From NCBI GenBank assembly GCA_963757395.1, contig CAVWRK010000013.1:561286-625285 (forward strand): DNA of 64,000 nucleotides, read 5' to 3'. The notes below the pieces were generated by a model, which saw nothing but the letters and a program-made list of their open reading frames with translations, made no database searches and was not told the DNA's origin. Origin of the DNA: DATAOG01 sp963757395 (GTDB lineage Bacteria > Pseudomonadota > Alphaproteobacteria > Geminicoccales > Geminicoccaceae). The position numbers were made by a program, and so were the translations under genes. Numbering within the stretch: position 1 is the first letter of the stretch; the number at the start of each line of letters is the position of its first letter. Shown here in pieces: positions 27,840-36,475 of this stretch.

Positions 27840-30131
27840 TCAGCCGTTGTTGTAGTACTTGGTGTACTTGTCGTCGTAGTAGTAGCCGGAGTCCCGATAG
27901 CCGTAGCGCGCATGCTTGCGCACGTTGACCCGGCTCAACACGACGCCGGCCACATCCGCGCCGGCCTCGATCAGCTGCTTGACCCCCATCATCACGTCGT
28001 GCCGGCGTGTGCTTCCCCAATGGACCAGGAACACGGTCTTGTCGGTCATCTGCGACAGCACCCTGGCGTCCGAGACGCTGAGCACGGGCGGGCTGTCGAT
28101 GATGACCAGGTCGAACCGGGTCGCGACCTCCTTGAGCAGCCGGCGCATCCGCTCCGATGCCAACAGCGCCGCCGGATCGGGCACCGGGCCGCCGGCGGTC
28201 ACGAAATAGGCGCCCGAAGCCTCGTCCAGCAGGACCACCTCGTTCAACTCGCGGTGCTGCAGCAACACGTCGCTCAGCCCGCTCTGATTGGCCACGCCGG
28301 CCAACTCGTGCAGCCGCGGCCGGCGCACGTCGCAGTCGATGATCAAGGTCCGGCGGCCGGACCGGGCGTAAATCCTGGCCAGGCACATCCCGATCGAAGT
28401 CTTGCCCTCGCTCGGGATCGAGGAGGTGACCAGGACGGTCTTCGGCGGCGACCCCATGCTGGTGAGCAGCATGGCCGTGCGCAGGCTGCGCAGGGCTTCG
28501 CCGAAGGGTGAGTTCGGGTTATCGAGCACGTAGTCCTGGGGCGAGCCATAGCGCTTGTCGAGTCCGACGATCGCCGGCACCAGGCCCAACGTCGGCAAGC
28601 CGATCAGATCCTCGATCTGCTCGGAGCTGCGGAAGGTGTTGTCCAACCCTTCGAGGCCGAACACGGCGAGCGAGCCGGCCAGGAGGGCGCTGACCAGCGC
28701 GACCCCGAAGATCAGCTTGCGGCGCGGATAGGTCGGCTCGTCAGGCAGGGCCGCACGCGAGATCACCCGGGCATCCGGCTCCTGAGCCTTCTGCTGCGAG
28801 GTGATCTCCTTGGCCCGGTTGATGTAGGTCTCGAGCAGGTCGCGGTCGGCGGTCGCCTCCCGCTGCAGCGCCTCGAGCCCGATCTCGGCCTCGTTGTGCT
28901 CGGACAGCTGGCTCTTCAGGCCGTCGATGTTGGATTCCAGCGTCGCCTCGCGCGAGCGCCCGACCTGCACCTCGTCCTTGAGGCGCTGGGCGATCTGCCT
29001 GATCTCCCCCTCCTTGCGGTCCTGCAGCGACTTCAGCTCGGCCTCCAGATTGAGCATTTGCGGATGCCGCGGACCATACTCGCTCGACAGCTCCGCCCGC
29101 TGGCGATTGAGCTCGAGCTCGCGGGCCCGAAGCTCGGTCAGCACCGGCAAATCCAGGAGCTGCGCTGCTTGGGTCAGATCAGCGCCGGAGCTCAGCAGCC
29201 GCTCGACTTGGCGCAGCTTCGCTTCCGACTGGGCGCGGTCACTGCGCGAGATGACCAGCTGGGTGGTCAGTTCCGTGAGCTGCTGCTGGTCCGGAGCTGC
29301 GCCAGCCAGCCCGTGCTGGCGCCGATAATCCTGCACGGCCTGCTCGGCCGAGGCGACGCTCGCCCGCAGGCGCTCGATCTCGTGCGTGAGGAACTCACCG
29401 GCGCGGCGCGACGCGGTCTGCTTGTCCTCGAGCTGCTCGCTCATATAGAGCCTGGCCAGGGTGTTGGCGCCGAGGGCCGCGAGCGCCGGATCGGTCGAGA
29501 TGAACTTCAGGCCGATCACGGTCGACCGGTTGGCCGGCTCCGCCAGGATGTTGTCCATGACGGCCTGAATGATCTCGGAGCGGAGCAGCGCAGCCTGCTG
29601 CTGGTCCGTCATCTCCGCGCCGGAGCTGGTGGTCATCAGCGTGTCCGCCCAGGCCTTCGGCAGATGATCGAGCAGCCACGCCGGGATCAAGCGGGCCGGA
29701 TCGAGCCATGCGGCGAAGTCTGCGGTGCTTGGTCGCAGCGCCGGATTGAACTCGGGTAAGAGATGCAGGTTGAGCTGGTCGACCAGCCGCTCCGCCATGC
29801 TCCGCGACTTGATCAGCAGCAGCTGGCTCGCCAGGCTGTCCTCGGTGGGCGGCGAGCCGACCAACACGTCCGGGATGTCGGGCACCGTCTGCGCCGGCCG
29901 ATCGTTGAGCATCACCAGGGCTTCGGATTCGTAGGCTGGCGGCATGCGGCTGACGTAGGCGGCGGTCAGGCCGAGCACGATCACCATGAAACCGAGCAGA
30001 AACAGCTTGCGGCGCCACAGCGTGCGCCCGAGCCTGACCCAGTCCAGGTCGTCGCCGCTGGAATCCCGAGTCACCCGCCGCAGGGCCGGCTCATAGCCAA
30101 TGCGTGGTGTGCTATGGACGTCTATAGCCAT
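27840..30131 (-). CDS. Polysaccharide co-polymerase with bacterial tyrosine kinase domain (Wzc/ExoP-like)
   Basis: 763-aa inner-membrane protein controlling exopolysaccharide chain length and export. Order: N-terminal membrane helix near residue 45 (Wzz domain), a long periplasmic coiled-coil region (~200-440), a second membrane helix near 475, then a cytoplasmic BY-kinase. The kinase has Walker A SSIPSEGKTSIG, Walker A' TLIIDCDVRRP and Walker B LVIIDSPPVL. The C terminus is a tyrosine cluster (GYRDSGYYYDDKYTKYYNNG), the expected autophosphorylation tail. No outer-membrane export partner, flippase or glycosyltransferase is adjacent, so it is separated from its biosynthetic cluster. Confidence 0.9.
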   Translation of the reverse strand: MAIDVHSTPRIGYEPALRRVTRDSSGDDLDWVRLGRTLWRRKLFLLGFMVIVLGLTAAYVSRMPPAYESEALVMLNDRPAQTVPDIPDVLVGSPPTEDSLASQLLLIKSRSMAERLVDQLNLHLLPEFNPALRPSTADFAAWLDPARLIPAWLLDHLPKAWADTLMTTSSGAEMTDQQQAALLRSEIIQAVMDNILAEPANRSTVIGLKFISTDPALAALGANTLARLYMSEQLEDKQTASRRAGEFLTHEIERLRASVASAEQAVQDYRRQHGLAGAAPDQQQLTELTTQLVISRSDRAQSEAKLRQVERLLSSGADLTQAAQLLDLPVLTELRARELELNRQRAELSSEYGPRHPQMLNLEAELKSLQDRKEGEIRQIAQRLKDEVQVGRSREATLESNIDGLKSQLSEHNEAEIGLEALQREATADRDLLETYINRAKEITSQQKAQEPDARVISRAALPDEPTYPRRKLIFGVALVSALLAGSLAVFGLEGLDNTFRSSEQIEDLIGLPTLGLVPAIVGLDKRYGSPQDYVLDNPNSPFGEALRSLRTAMLLTSMGSPPKTVLVTSSIPSEGKTSIGMCLARIYARSGRRTLIIDCDVRRPRLHELAGVANQSGLSDVLLQHRELNEVVLLDEASGAYFVTAGGPVPDPAALLASERMRRLLKEVATRFDLVIIDSPPVLSVSDARVLSQMTDKTVFLVHWGSTRRHDVMMGVKQLIEAGADVAGVVLSRVNVRKHARYGYRDSGYYYDDKYTKYYNNG

Positions 30132-30511
30132 CGCGTCATCCTACCCTGCACCCTAGCCTCAAGCTAGCCCGATCAAGCCCGCACACGACGGCGGCGCGTC
30201 TACGCCGCAACCGACCGATCACATACATATAAGGTCACATCCGCCGCCTTGCTCCACCATCCCCGCTGCGGCGTATCGCTACCGACCCCTTGCGTGCTGG
30301 TGCCTTCGGGATAAAACGTCAATGCAATTGCCGCGCCAACTGCCCTGCCGTCCTTGCTCGGCGGCCTGCCAGAAGGCCGACCATCCGAAGCCGCCCGATC
30401 CACGCTCCATACCTACAGTTTATTGAAGTTCTGTGAACAGGCGACCGACACACAAACACTTTTGAGTTTACTACAAAGCGCGTAAAATCTCAACGGCGAA
30501 CATGGGTTCGC
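30132..30511. other. Intergenic region between the divergent Wzc-like and DUF192 genes
   Basis: About 380 bases without a convincing gene. A 67-codon minus-strand frame at 30200-30403 has no recognisable features and I do not call it. The right half (30410-30500) is clearly AT-richer than its surroundings and probably holds promoters for one or both divergent genes. Confidence 0.5.
30462..30488 (+). promoter_or_regulatory. Possible promoter for the DUF192 gene
   Basis: TTGAGT (30462-30467) and TAAAAT (30483-30488) lie in the AT-rich part of the intergenic region, about 25-50 bases before the proposed start. The 15-base spacing is short, so this is a weak call. Confidence 0.25.
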
Positions 30512-31036
30512 GTGGAGGTTGCGGGCGACTTGACCAGAATGGACAGTTTGATCTCCTCGCCTGGCTGGCAGCTGCCGAATCGGCTGCTCGGCCGCATTGC
30601 CACGGTCGGGTTGCTGGTCATCGCCCTGGCGGCGATGGCCGGCCCGCCCAGCTTCGACCACGATCGCCTGGCGATCGCGGGCGATCGCGGGCGGTTCGAG
30701 TTCCAGGTCGAACTGGCAACCACGCCGGACCAGCGCGCCTACGGCCTGATGTTCCGCGAAAGCCTGGCCGACGACCACGGCATGCTGTTCGATTTCGGCG
30801 CTTCCCAACCGGTCGCCATGTGGATGCGCAACACCTATATCCCACTCGACATGCTGTTCATTCGCGCTGACGGCCAGATCGGCCGGATCATCAGGGGCGC
30901 CCAGCCGCTCTCGGACACGGTGCTGGAGTCCGGCGAGCCGGTGCGCGCGGTCCTCGAGCTGCGTGGCGGTCTCACGGTCGAACTCGGTATCGAGCCAGGC
31001 GATCGCGTCGTCTATCGCCTGTTCGAAGAACCCTAG
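30512..31036 (+). CDS. DUF192-family protein, membrane-anchored or exported
   Basis: 174 aa from GTG 30512; an ATG at 30539 and a TTG at 30530 are alternatives, the latter placed better behind GGAGG at 30513-30517. A hydrophobic N-terminal segment (GRIATVGLLVIALAAMAG) suggests export. The rest is a DUF192 domain: GLMFRESLADDHGMLFDF, VAMWMRNTYIPLDMLFI and VLELRGG. The biochemical role of the family is not established. It faces the aminotransferase gene convergently. Confidence 0.85.
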   Translation: MEVAGDLTRMDSLISSPGWQLPNRLLGRIATVGLLVIALAAMAGPPSFDHDRLAIAGDRGRFEFQVELATTPDQRAYGLMFRESLADDHGMLFDFGASQPVAMWMRNTYIPLDMLFIRADGQIGRIIRGAQPLSDTVLESGEPVRAVLELRGGLTVELGIEPGDRVVYRLFEEP

Positions 31037-31054
31037 CGCGCCGCTCGCCCACGC

Positions 31055-32257
31055 TCAGTGAAGCGCTTCACACGCACGCAGGATCCGGTGACAGGCTTCC
31101 TCCAGGAGCTCGGTCGAGGTCGCGTAGGAGATCCGAAAGTAGGGGTCCATGCCGAAGGCGGCGCCATGCACCACGGCGACGCCCACGCCCTCCAACAGGT
31201 AGCGGGCGAAGTCTTCGCTGCCCGCCAGCAGATCGCCGGCCGGGGTCCGCCGGCCGATCGCTCCGGCGCAGCTCGGATAGACGTAGAACGCCCCCTCCGG
31301 GCGATGACAGCGCAGCGTCGGGGCCTGGTTCAGGAGGTCGACCACGAGGTCGCGTCGCTGCTTGAAGGTCGCGACCCATCCGGGGAGGAAGTCCTGGGGC
31401 CCGTTCAACGCCGCGACCGTCGCCGCCTGGCTGATCGAGCACGGATTGGAGGTGCTTTGCGACTGCACCTTGGCCATCGCCTTGATCAGCTCGACCGGAC
31501 CGCCGGCATAGCCGATCCGCCACCCGGTCATGGCGTAGGCCTTGGCGACGCCGTTCATGGTCAGGCAGCGGGATCGGAGCTCGGGCGCGACCGCCAGCGG
31601 CGTCACGAAGCGGAAGTCGTCGTAGACAAGGTGCTCGTAGATGTCGTCGGTCAGCAGCCAGACCTGCGGATGGCGGAGCAACACGTCGGTCAACTCACCG
31701 AGTTCCGCTTCGGTGTAGGCCGCTCCGGTCGGGTTGCTCGGTGAGTTGAGGATCAGCCATTTGGTACGCGGCGAGATCGCCGCCTCGAGGTCCTCGGGCC
31801 GCAGCTTGAAGCCGGTCTGATCGGGGCAGCTCACGAACACCGGCGTGCCGCCCGCAAGCAACGTCATGTCCGGATAGGACACCCAATAGGGCGCCGGGAT
31901 CACGACTTCGTCGCCCGGGTCGAGGGTCGCCATCAAGGCGTTGTAGATGATCTGCTTGCCCCCGCTGCCGACGCTGATCTCGTCGAGCCCGAACTCGAGG
32001 CCGTTCTCCCGCTTGAACTTGGCGGCGACCGCGGCTTTGAGCTCGGGCGTGCCGTCGACCGCAGTGTATTTGGTCTGGCCCGCGCGGATCGCGGCGATCG
32101 CCGCGTCCTTGATGCGGTCCGGCGTATCGAAGTCGGGCTCGCCGGCGCCCAGCCCGATCACGTCGCGGCCTGCGGCCTTGAGCTCGCGCGCCAGATTGCT
32201 CACGGCGATCGTCGGCGACGGTTTGATTGCGGCCAGGCGACGCGCGATGATCGACAT
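31055..32257 (-). CDS. Class I aspartate aminotransferase
   Basis: 400-aa PLP enzyme exchanging amino groups between aspartate and 2-oxoglutarate; some relatives also use prephenate. Motifs: GLGAGEPDFDTP near residue 38, LNSPSNPTGAAYT near 172, and MNGVAKAYAMTGWRIGYAG near 235, which contains the PLP lysine. The start at 32257 (MSIIARRLAAIKPS) matches alphaproteobacterial AatA proteins. Sequence upstream in the same frame is not conserved. Confidence 0.93.
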   Translation of the reverse strand: MSIIARRLAAIKPSPTIAVSNLARELKAAGRDVIGLGAGEPDFDTPDRIKDAAIAAIRAGQTKYTAVDGTPELKAAVAAKFKRENGLEFGLDEISVGSGGKQIIYNALMATLDPGDEVVIPAPYWVSYPDMTLLAGGTPVFVSCPDQTGFKLRPEDLEAAISPRTKWLILNSPSNPTGAAYTEAELGELTDVLLRHPQVWLLTDDIYEHLVYDDFRFVTPLAVAPELRSRCLTMNGVAKAYAMTGWRIGYAGGPVELIKAMAKVQSQSTSNPCSISQAATVAALNGPQDFLPGWVATFKQRRDLVVDLLNQAPTLRCHRPEGAFYVYPSCAGAIGRRTPAGDLLAGSEDFARYLLEGVGVAVVHGAAFGMDPYFRISYATSTELLEEACHRILRACEALH

Positions 32258-32400
32258 GGATGGCGGCTCCGTTACGTCCGTCGAACGGGCTGAACTTAGG
32301 GACCCACACCCGCCTCTGCAACGTCTGCTTCGGGTCTGCTTCAGGTGCTCTGGTCGGTGCGCCGCTTTGTCGCCGATCGTGCTCCGGGCCCGGGCCGCGT

Positions 32401-33129
32401 CTATTGGCCGCGCACGATCGCGATCGCGCCGGGCGGTGCCGGTTTGGGGCCGAGCGTCGGCAGGATCAGATGCCGGCGCGGGCGTCGGCCGGCAGCGGCC
32501 GGTTCCGGGTCGGCAGTGCCCACCGCCCCGGCCAACCGGACCGTCGCCGGCCGGACGATCAGTTCGTGACGCAGCTCCTGCCACCGGCGATAGACCTTGG
32601 CCCGATACTGCTTGCCCCGATCCGGGTCACTCGAATGGTAGCGCGCAGTCGCCCGCGCCCAGGAGCGGGTCTCGACGCGGAGCTGCTTCAGGAACTTTGC
32701 GCCATAAGCGATGTTGCTGGCCGGGTCGAGCGCCTCGTCCAGGGACGCGAAGGCGTCGCCGTGGTAGCCGAGATTGACCTGCATGCAGCCGACGTCGATG
32801 TTCGAGCGGCCGCTCGCGCGCAGCTCCTGGACCTTGCGCAGGGCCGCCCGCTTCGACGGCAGGTAGAAGGTCTCGGGCCCCGCCGTCACGGTCCATGGCC
32901 AGGCCTGGGTCCGGCGGTCCTCGGGCAGCCAGCGACCCGACTCGACGAGCGTCACAGCGCGCACCAGGCCCGGTGGGATACCCTCCGCACGCTCGGTCTC
33001 GCCGGCGATCGTCCCGCAGATGTCGGGCAGGCCGGCGGCGGCGGGCCACGCTGGCAGCAGGCTCGCTGCGACGTTGAGAGTCAGCACCGCCAGAGCTCGA
33101 CCGAGGGCTATGATGAACCGGTTCGGCAC
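32401..33129 (-). CDS. Secreted lytic transglycosylase (SLT domain)
   Basis: 242-aa protein with an N-terminal signal peptide ending around AWPAAAG. It carries a goose-lysozyme/SLT fold: VRAVTLVESGRW supplies the catalytic Glu, IDVGCMQVNLGYHG matches the GLMQ-type motif, and SNIAYGAKFLKQL follows. It cleaves peptidoglycan glycan chains in the periplasm. The C-terminal ~40 residues are Pro/Arg-rich and of unknown role. It stands alone. Confidence 0.85.
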   Translation of the reverse strand: MPNRFIIALGRALAVLTLNVAASLLPAWPAAAGLPDICGTIAGETERAEGIPPGLVRAVTLVESGRWLPEDRRTQAWPWTVTAGPETFYLPSKRAALRKVQELRASGRSNIDVGCMQVNLGYHGDAFASLDEALDPASNIAYGAKFLKQLRVETRSWARATARYHSSDPDRGKQYRAKVYRRWQELRHELIVRPATVRLAGAVGTADPEPAAAGRRPRRHLILPTLGPKPAPPGAIAIVRGQ

Positions 33130-33264
33130 CCGGCGATCATCGCGACCACCGGTTAGGATTCGGTTGCCGAAGCGGCGGGCCGGCCCGACCCTGCAGGCAG
33201 CGGGTCAGCCAGTCTCCGGGATTATCGCGATGCCGCCGGCCAGCGGCTCAACGGCGTAGCCGGC

Positions 33265-34146
33265 TTATTCAGCCGCCGCCGAACGCGGCACCATCTCCTC
33301 GGCGACGAACATCGCCAGATCCGCGAGGAGCTCGCGCAGCCCGTCCTTCAGACCTTGGACCGTAGGATGCGGCTCGCCGGTGTGCTCCTCCATGAAGAGG
33401 CCCCGACGGAGCTCGATCTGCAAGGCGTGGACGCCGGTCTCCGGCCGACCGTAGCGGGCCGTGATGTGACCCCCGGCATAGGGCCGGTTGCGCGCGACCT
33501 GAAATCCCTGCCGGCTCAGCAGCGCCTCGACCCGCTCCACGATCGCGGGCGCGCAACTGCGGCCGAACCGATCGCCAAGCGCGAAATCGACCGCGCCATC
33601 AGCGGTGGAGGAACCGTTCGCGGCGAAGCCGGGCATCGAATGGCAATCCAGCAGAAGAACCACCCCGAAATCACGCCGGGCGCGGCTCAGGAGGCTCTGC
33701 AAGGCCTGATGATAGGGCCAATAGGCCAAGCGGATCCGCCGTTCGGCCTCGCCGAAGTCAAGCCGCGCGCGATAGATCGGCTTGCCGCCGATCCGACTCG
33801 GAATCGTGCCGAGCCCGGCGCGCGCCTTGGCCGAGCCGACGTTGACGTGGCTCGGCAGCGGGCCGGCGAACAGCTCGGCGTCGAGCTCGAAGGCTTCCCG
33901 ATTGGGATCGACATAGGCGCGGGCGAAGCGCGCCCGCAGAAGCGGCGCGCCGACCTCTGGCGCGCAAGCGAAGAGCCGGTCGACCCGGCCGTCCTCAAGG
34001 CAGCGCAGCTGGCTCTGTTGGAGCCGGACCGCGCGCAGCAGGCTGGCCGGGTAGATTTCGCCGCTGTGGGGCGAGGAGATGACGAGCGGCGCCGAGCCGG
34101 TCTCGGGCTCCAGGACCTCGATCGGCGAACCTAGCTCAGGCGTCAT
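33265..34146 (-). CDS. N-formylglutamate amidohydrolase-like protein
   Basis: 293-aa metal-dependent hydrolase family (FGase/HutG2). The conserved SSPHSGEIYP near residue 24, the DPNREAFEL segment near 80, LLLDCHSMPGF near 165 and RNRPYAGGHITARYG near 218 match the family. The reaction is N-formyl-L-glutamate to glutamate and formate, the last step of one histidine degradation route, but no hut genes are nearby. It is the last core gene before the tRNA-Val integration site. Confidence 0.87.
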   Translation of the reverse strand: MTPELGSPIEVLEPETGSAPLVISSPHSGEIYPASLLRAVRLQQSQLRCLEDGRVDRLFACAPEVGAPLLRARFARAYVDPNREAFELDAELFAGPLPSHVNVGSAKARAGLGTIPSRIGGKPIYRARLDFGEAERRIRLAYWPYHQALQSLLSRARRDFGVVLLLDCHSMPGFAANGSSTADGAVDFALGDRFGRSCAPAIVERVEALLSRQGFQVARNRPYAGGHITARYGRPETGVHALQIELRRGLFMEEHTGEPHPTVQGLKDGLRELLADLAMFVAEEMVPRSAAAE

Positions 34147-34356
34147 CCAGGGCTACGACTTCGGGTGGCGGCGTGGGGGACCGGTCAGTGGCCGCAGCAT
34201 GACACCACAAGGCCCGGGCGACCGCAAGCGCCGGCAAGGGACTGACTGAACACTACCCCAACCCCAACCCCAAGCCTGCTACCAGCCGGATCACCCGCGG
34301 GCGAGGCTGCGCGCGAGGTTGAAACACGCGCGATTTCGATTTACGTACGGGTTCGT

Positions 34357-34431
34357 GGGCGCTTAGCTCAGCGGGAGAGCACTACGTTGACATCGTAGGG
34401 GTCGCTGGTTCAATCCCAGCAGCGCCCACCA
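34357..34431 (+). tRNA. tRNA-Val (anticodon GAC)
   Basis: The acceptor GGGCGCT (34357-34363) pairs with AGCGCCC (34421-34427), followed by discriminator A and encoded CCA (34429-34431). The D arm has GCTCAGCGGGAGAGC, the anticodon stem CTACG/CGTAG holds loop TTGACAT, and the T arm has the GGTTCAATCC element. It is intact although an integrase gene runs into its 3' half. Confidence 0.96.
34382..34431 (+). other. Likely attachment site: 3' half of tRNA-Val overlapped by the integrase gene
   Basis: The integrase stop codon (34382-34384) lies in the tRNA anticodon stem, so 50 bases of tRNA are also the integrase C terminus on the other strand. Tyrosine-recombinase islands use such tRNA 3' ends as the crossover core. 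I found no second copy of this 3' half further right in the window, so the opposite att site is lost, diverged or outside. Confidence 0.6.
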
Positions 34432-35551
34432 CTTTCCGAAGAGACACTAACACGCTACTAACACGCAACTGGGTCGTGGGCGGGCCGCCTACGGCGCCGA
34501 ATCTGGCCGCGACCATGAACTGGTCGATCGCCTCGGCGGCGCCGCTCAGGTAGTCCGGCCGGTACTTCGCGTAGATCTCGGTGGTCCGGTAGCCGGGCAG
34601 CCGGTGGCCGAGGATGCCGGCGCATTCCCATTCGGGGATACCCTGCTCGCGCAGCCAGACGGCCATGGTGTGCCGGATGCAGTAGGGCGAGACCGAGGAC
34701 GGCAGCCCTGCCCTCGCCCGCGCCCGTCGAAAGCCCGTCTTGATGCTCTCGACCTTCCGGCCGGCATAGCTGACGACGTGACCCGCCTCGCGCTCGATCT
34801 CGGTCAGATAGCGGTGCAGCTGCTCGCCGATCGGCACGACCGGGCGGCGCTTCTTCGTCTGCACCCGGCCCGGCGGGTTGAAGTCGATCCGACGGCGCTC
34901 CAGGTCGACGCCGAACCAGGTCAGCTCCAGGATCGCGCCCGGGCGCGCCAGCGTCCCAAACGCCAGCATCAAGAACGTGGTCAGGTGACCGTCGGAGGCC
35001 TCGACCAGGGCGCGGGCTTCATCCTGCGACAGGATGTAGCGCTCCTGTGCCGGCGGGCGCTTCACGTCCATGATGAACGGCGCGCTCCGGAGCTCGCCGC
35101 GCTTGTAGGCGCGGGTCAGCGCCGCCCGGCCTGGTGACAGAATGCGGCTGATGTATGCCTCGGACAGGCCGCGATCGCGCAACGTCTCGACGAACTGCTC
35201 TTGCCGCTCCGGGGTCAGTTCGGCGACCGTGACGCCGGGCAGCAGCTCCGACCAGCAGCGCAGCCCGTAGCGCTCGGCCTCGGCGCTCGGCAGGTGCTTG
35301 GCGTGGTCGTGCCAGTACCGGAGCAAAACCGCCTCGAGCGGTGTGTCTTCGGGCCGGGCATGCTTGAGCTTCGCCCGTTGAAGGGCGAACTCGGCGAGCT
35401 TCAGCTCGGCTTGCCGAAGGTCGCTTGTGCCAAGCGATGTGCGCTTTGTCTGTCGAGTGGCAGGATCGAACTCGGTGGCGCACCAGATGGGTGAGTTTCG
35501 GCGCTGGCTGAGCCAGAAGCCGGCGATCCGGGGGCGTTGGGGGTGCGACAT
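34382..35551 (-). CDS. int: Tyrosine recombinase/integrase of the island
   Basis: 389-aa phage-type integrase: an N-terminal arm and SAM-like core-binding region (~1-170) and a C-terminal catalytic domain (~175-370). Catalytic residues visible are the Arg in LARPGAILELTW, the box CIRHTMAVWL (Arg and second His kept, the first His replaced by Tyr in PYCIRH), GILGHRLPGY, and the Tyr nucleophile in TTEIYAKYRP. The C-terminal GAAGIEPATPTMST is read from the antisense of tRNA-Val. The gene catalyses integration at that tRNA; its orientation and position place the element to the right. Confidence 0.92.
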   Translation of the reverse strand: MSHPQRPRIAGFWLSQRRNSPIWCATEFDPATRQTKRTSLGTSDLRQAELKLAEFALQRAKLKHARPEDTPLEAVLLRYWHDHAKHLPSAEAERYGLRCWSELLPGVTVAELTPERQEQFVETLRDRGLSEAYISRILSPGRAALTRAYKRGELRSAPFIMDVKRPPAQERYILSQDEARALVEASDGHLTTFLMLAFGTLARPGAILELTWFGVDLERRRIDFNPPGRVQTKKRRPVVPIGEQLHRYLTEIEREAGHVVSYAGRKVESIKTGFRRARARAGLPSSVSPYCIRHTMAVWLREQGIPEWECAGILGHRLPGYRTTEIYAKYRPDYLSGAAEAIDQFMVAARFGAVGGPPTTQLRVSSVLVSLRKVVGAAGIEPATPTMST

Positions 35552-35954
35552 GGGTTGGGCTCCACGCTCTGGTTGGCGAGGTAGGCTCGCAGGTGGTCCT
35601 CGGTGATGAAGATCCTCCGGCCGACCCGAAGGTGGCCGAGCCGGGCGCGCTTGCGCTCGCGGCGGATGGTGTCGACGCTGACGCCGAACACGACCGCGAT
35701 GTCCTGCTCGGTGAAGCGATGCGGCAGGGCGGGCAGCGCGGTCGCGGTGCGAGCTGGCGCCCGTCGCCGGGGCCGTGGCTCTCGGCCCTCGGCGAGATCC
35801 TTGAGAATGTCATCGATAGGCCGCGGATGGCCGGGGGCGTTGGCGCGGGGGGCCACCCGGCGGCGGCGAGCGCGTCGATCTTCCGGCGCTGCTCGGCCTC
35901 GAGCATGGCGGCGATGTCCGGCGGCACTGCCGGCGGCAGGTCGGGGACGTTCAT
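35401..35954 (-). CDS. Excisionase-like helix-turn-helix protein, frameshifted
   Basis: The clear part is a MerR/excisionase-type helix-turn-helix: FTEQDIAVVFGVSVDTIRR followed by the wing LGHLRVGRRIFITEDHLRAYL. The N terminus (MNVPDLPPAVPPDIAAMLEAE) from 35954 is in another frame. A base missing from the C/G run near 35850-35860 would join it to HPRPIDDILKDLAEG and give one ~180-aa protein (554 bases, 3n+2). The last ~150 bases overlap the integrase start. It is likely a recombination directionality factor for the neighbouring integrase. Confidence 0.6.
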
Positions 35955-36124
35955 CGCAGCTCGCCTCCATCAAGTAGCTGTTTCCAGGTGAGGCCGCTTT
36001 CGCGGCGAGCGGCTTCGAGCTACCGTGCGGCGTCCAGGGCTTCGCCGTCGTGCGCGCTGCCGAGCAGGCCGGCGAGTTTGACCAGGCGGTCGCGATCGAA
36101 CGCGGGCGGCGGCGGATTGGCGCG

Positions 36125-36370
36125 GAGGCGAGCCCCCATTGGCGCCGGCCCAATGATCCCATCGAAATGACGAGACCCTTTCTATCGAGACTCGCCAGCG
36201 CCCGCCTTGTCGCTGCTTTGAGGGATTCACTTGCCAGGCGGCTCAGCCCTGGAGCCCCGCCGGCGGTGATCTCTGCGATCGACCGCGGCGGCAGCCAGCG
36301 CAGCCAGTGATCGTCGGGTAGAGTCGAGGACGGGCGCGGCGGCGTTAGCAAGTCGGTGGGTGATTGGCGA
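36125..36370 (-). pseudogene. Fragment with a winged-helix-like segment
   Basis: The minus strand can be read as DDHWLRWLPPRSIAEITAG and then SLKAATRRALASLDRKGLV, with ISMGSLGRRQWGLA after it. This resembles the recognition helix and wing of a small DNA-binding domain in a mobile-element gene. It has no clear start, and the right end runs into the group II intron 3' region. Identity is uncertain. Confidence 0.3.
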
Positions 36371-36431
36371 CGCTTTCGCGCTGCCCCCGCAGTCCGACCG
36401 GGCATGGCCCCGTTTCCCGTCCCCGCTCATC

Positions 36432-36464
36432 GAACCGGGCGTGCCGTTTTCCGGCTACCGGCTC
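36432..36464 (-). ncRNA. Group II intron domain V (first intron)
   Basis: On the minus strand GAGCCGGTAGCCGG, loop GAAAA and GGCACGCCCGGTTC fold as a 33-base hairpin with the catalytic-triad side and the GNRA-like cap of domain V. It sits just 3' of the reverse transcriptase, as expected. Confidence 0.8.
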
Positions 36465-36475
36465 TCCGACTGGTT

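Noticed and set aside
30200..30403. 67-codon minus-strand frame in the Wzc/DUF192 spacer
   Set aside because: No ribosome site, family features or conservation evidence; better explained as spacer.
34252..34275. Threefold CCCCAA tandem repeat before tRNA-Val
   Set aside because: Too short to be telomere-like or a functional tandem array; likely chance in a C-rich spacer.
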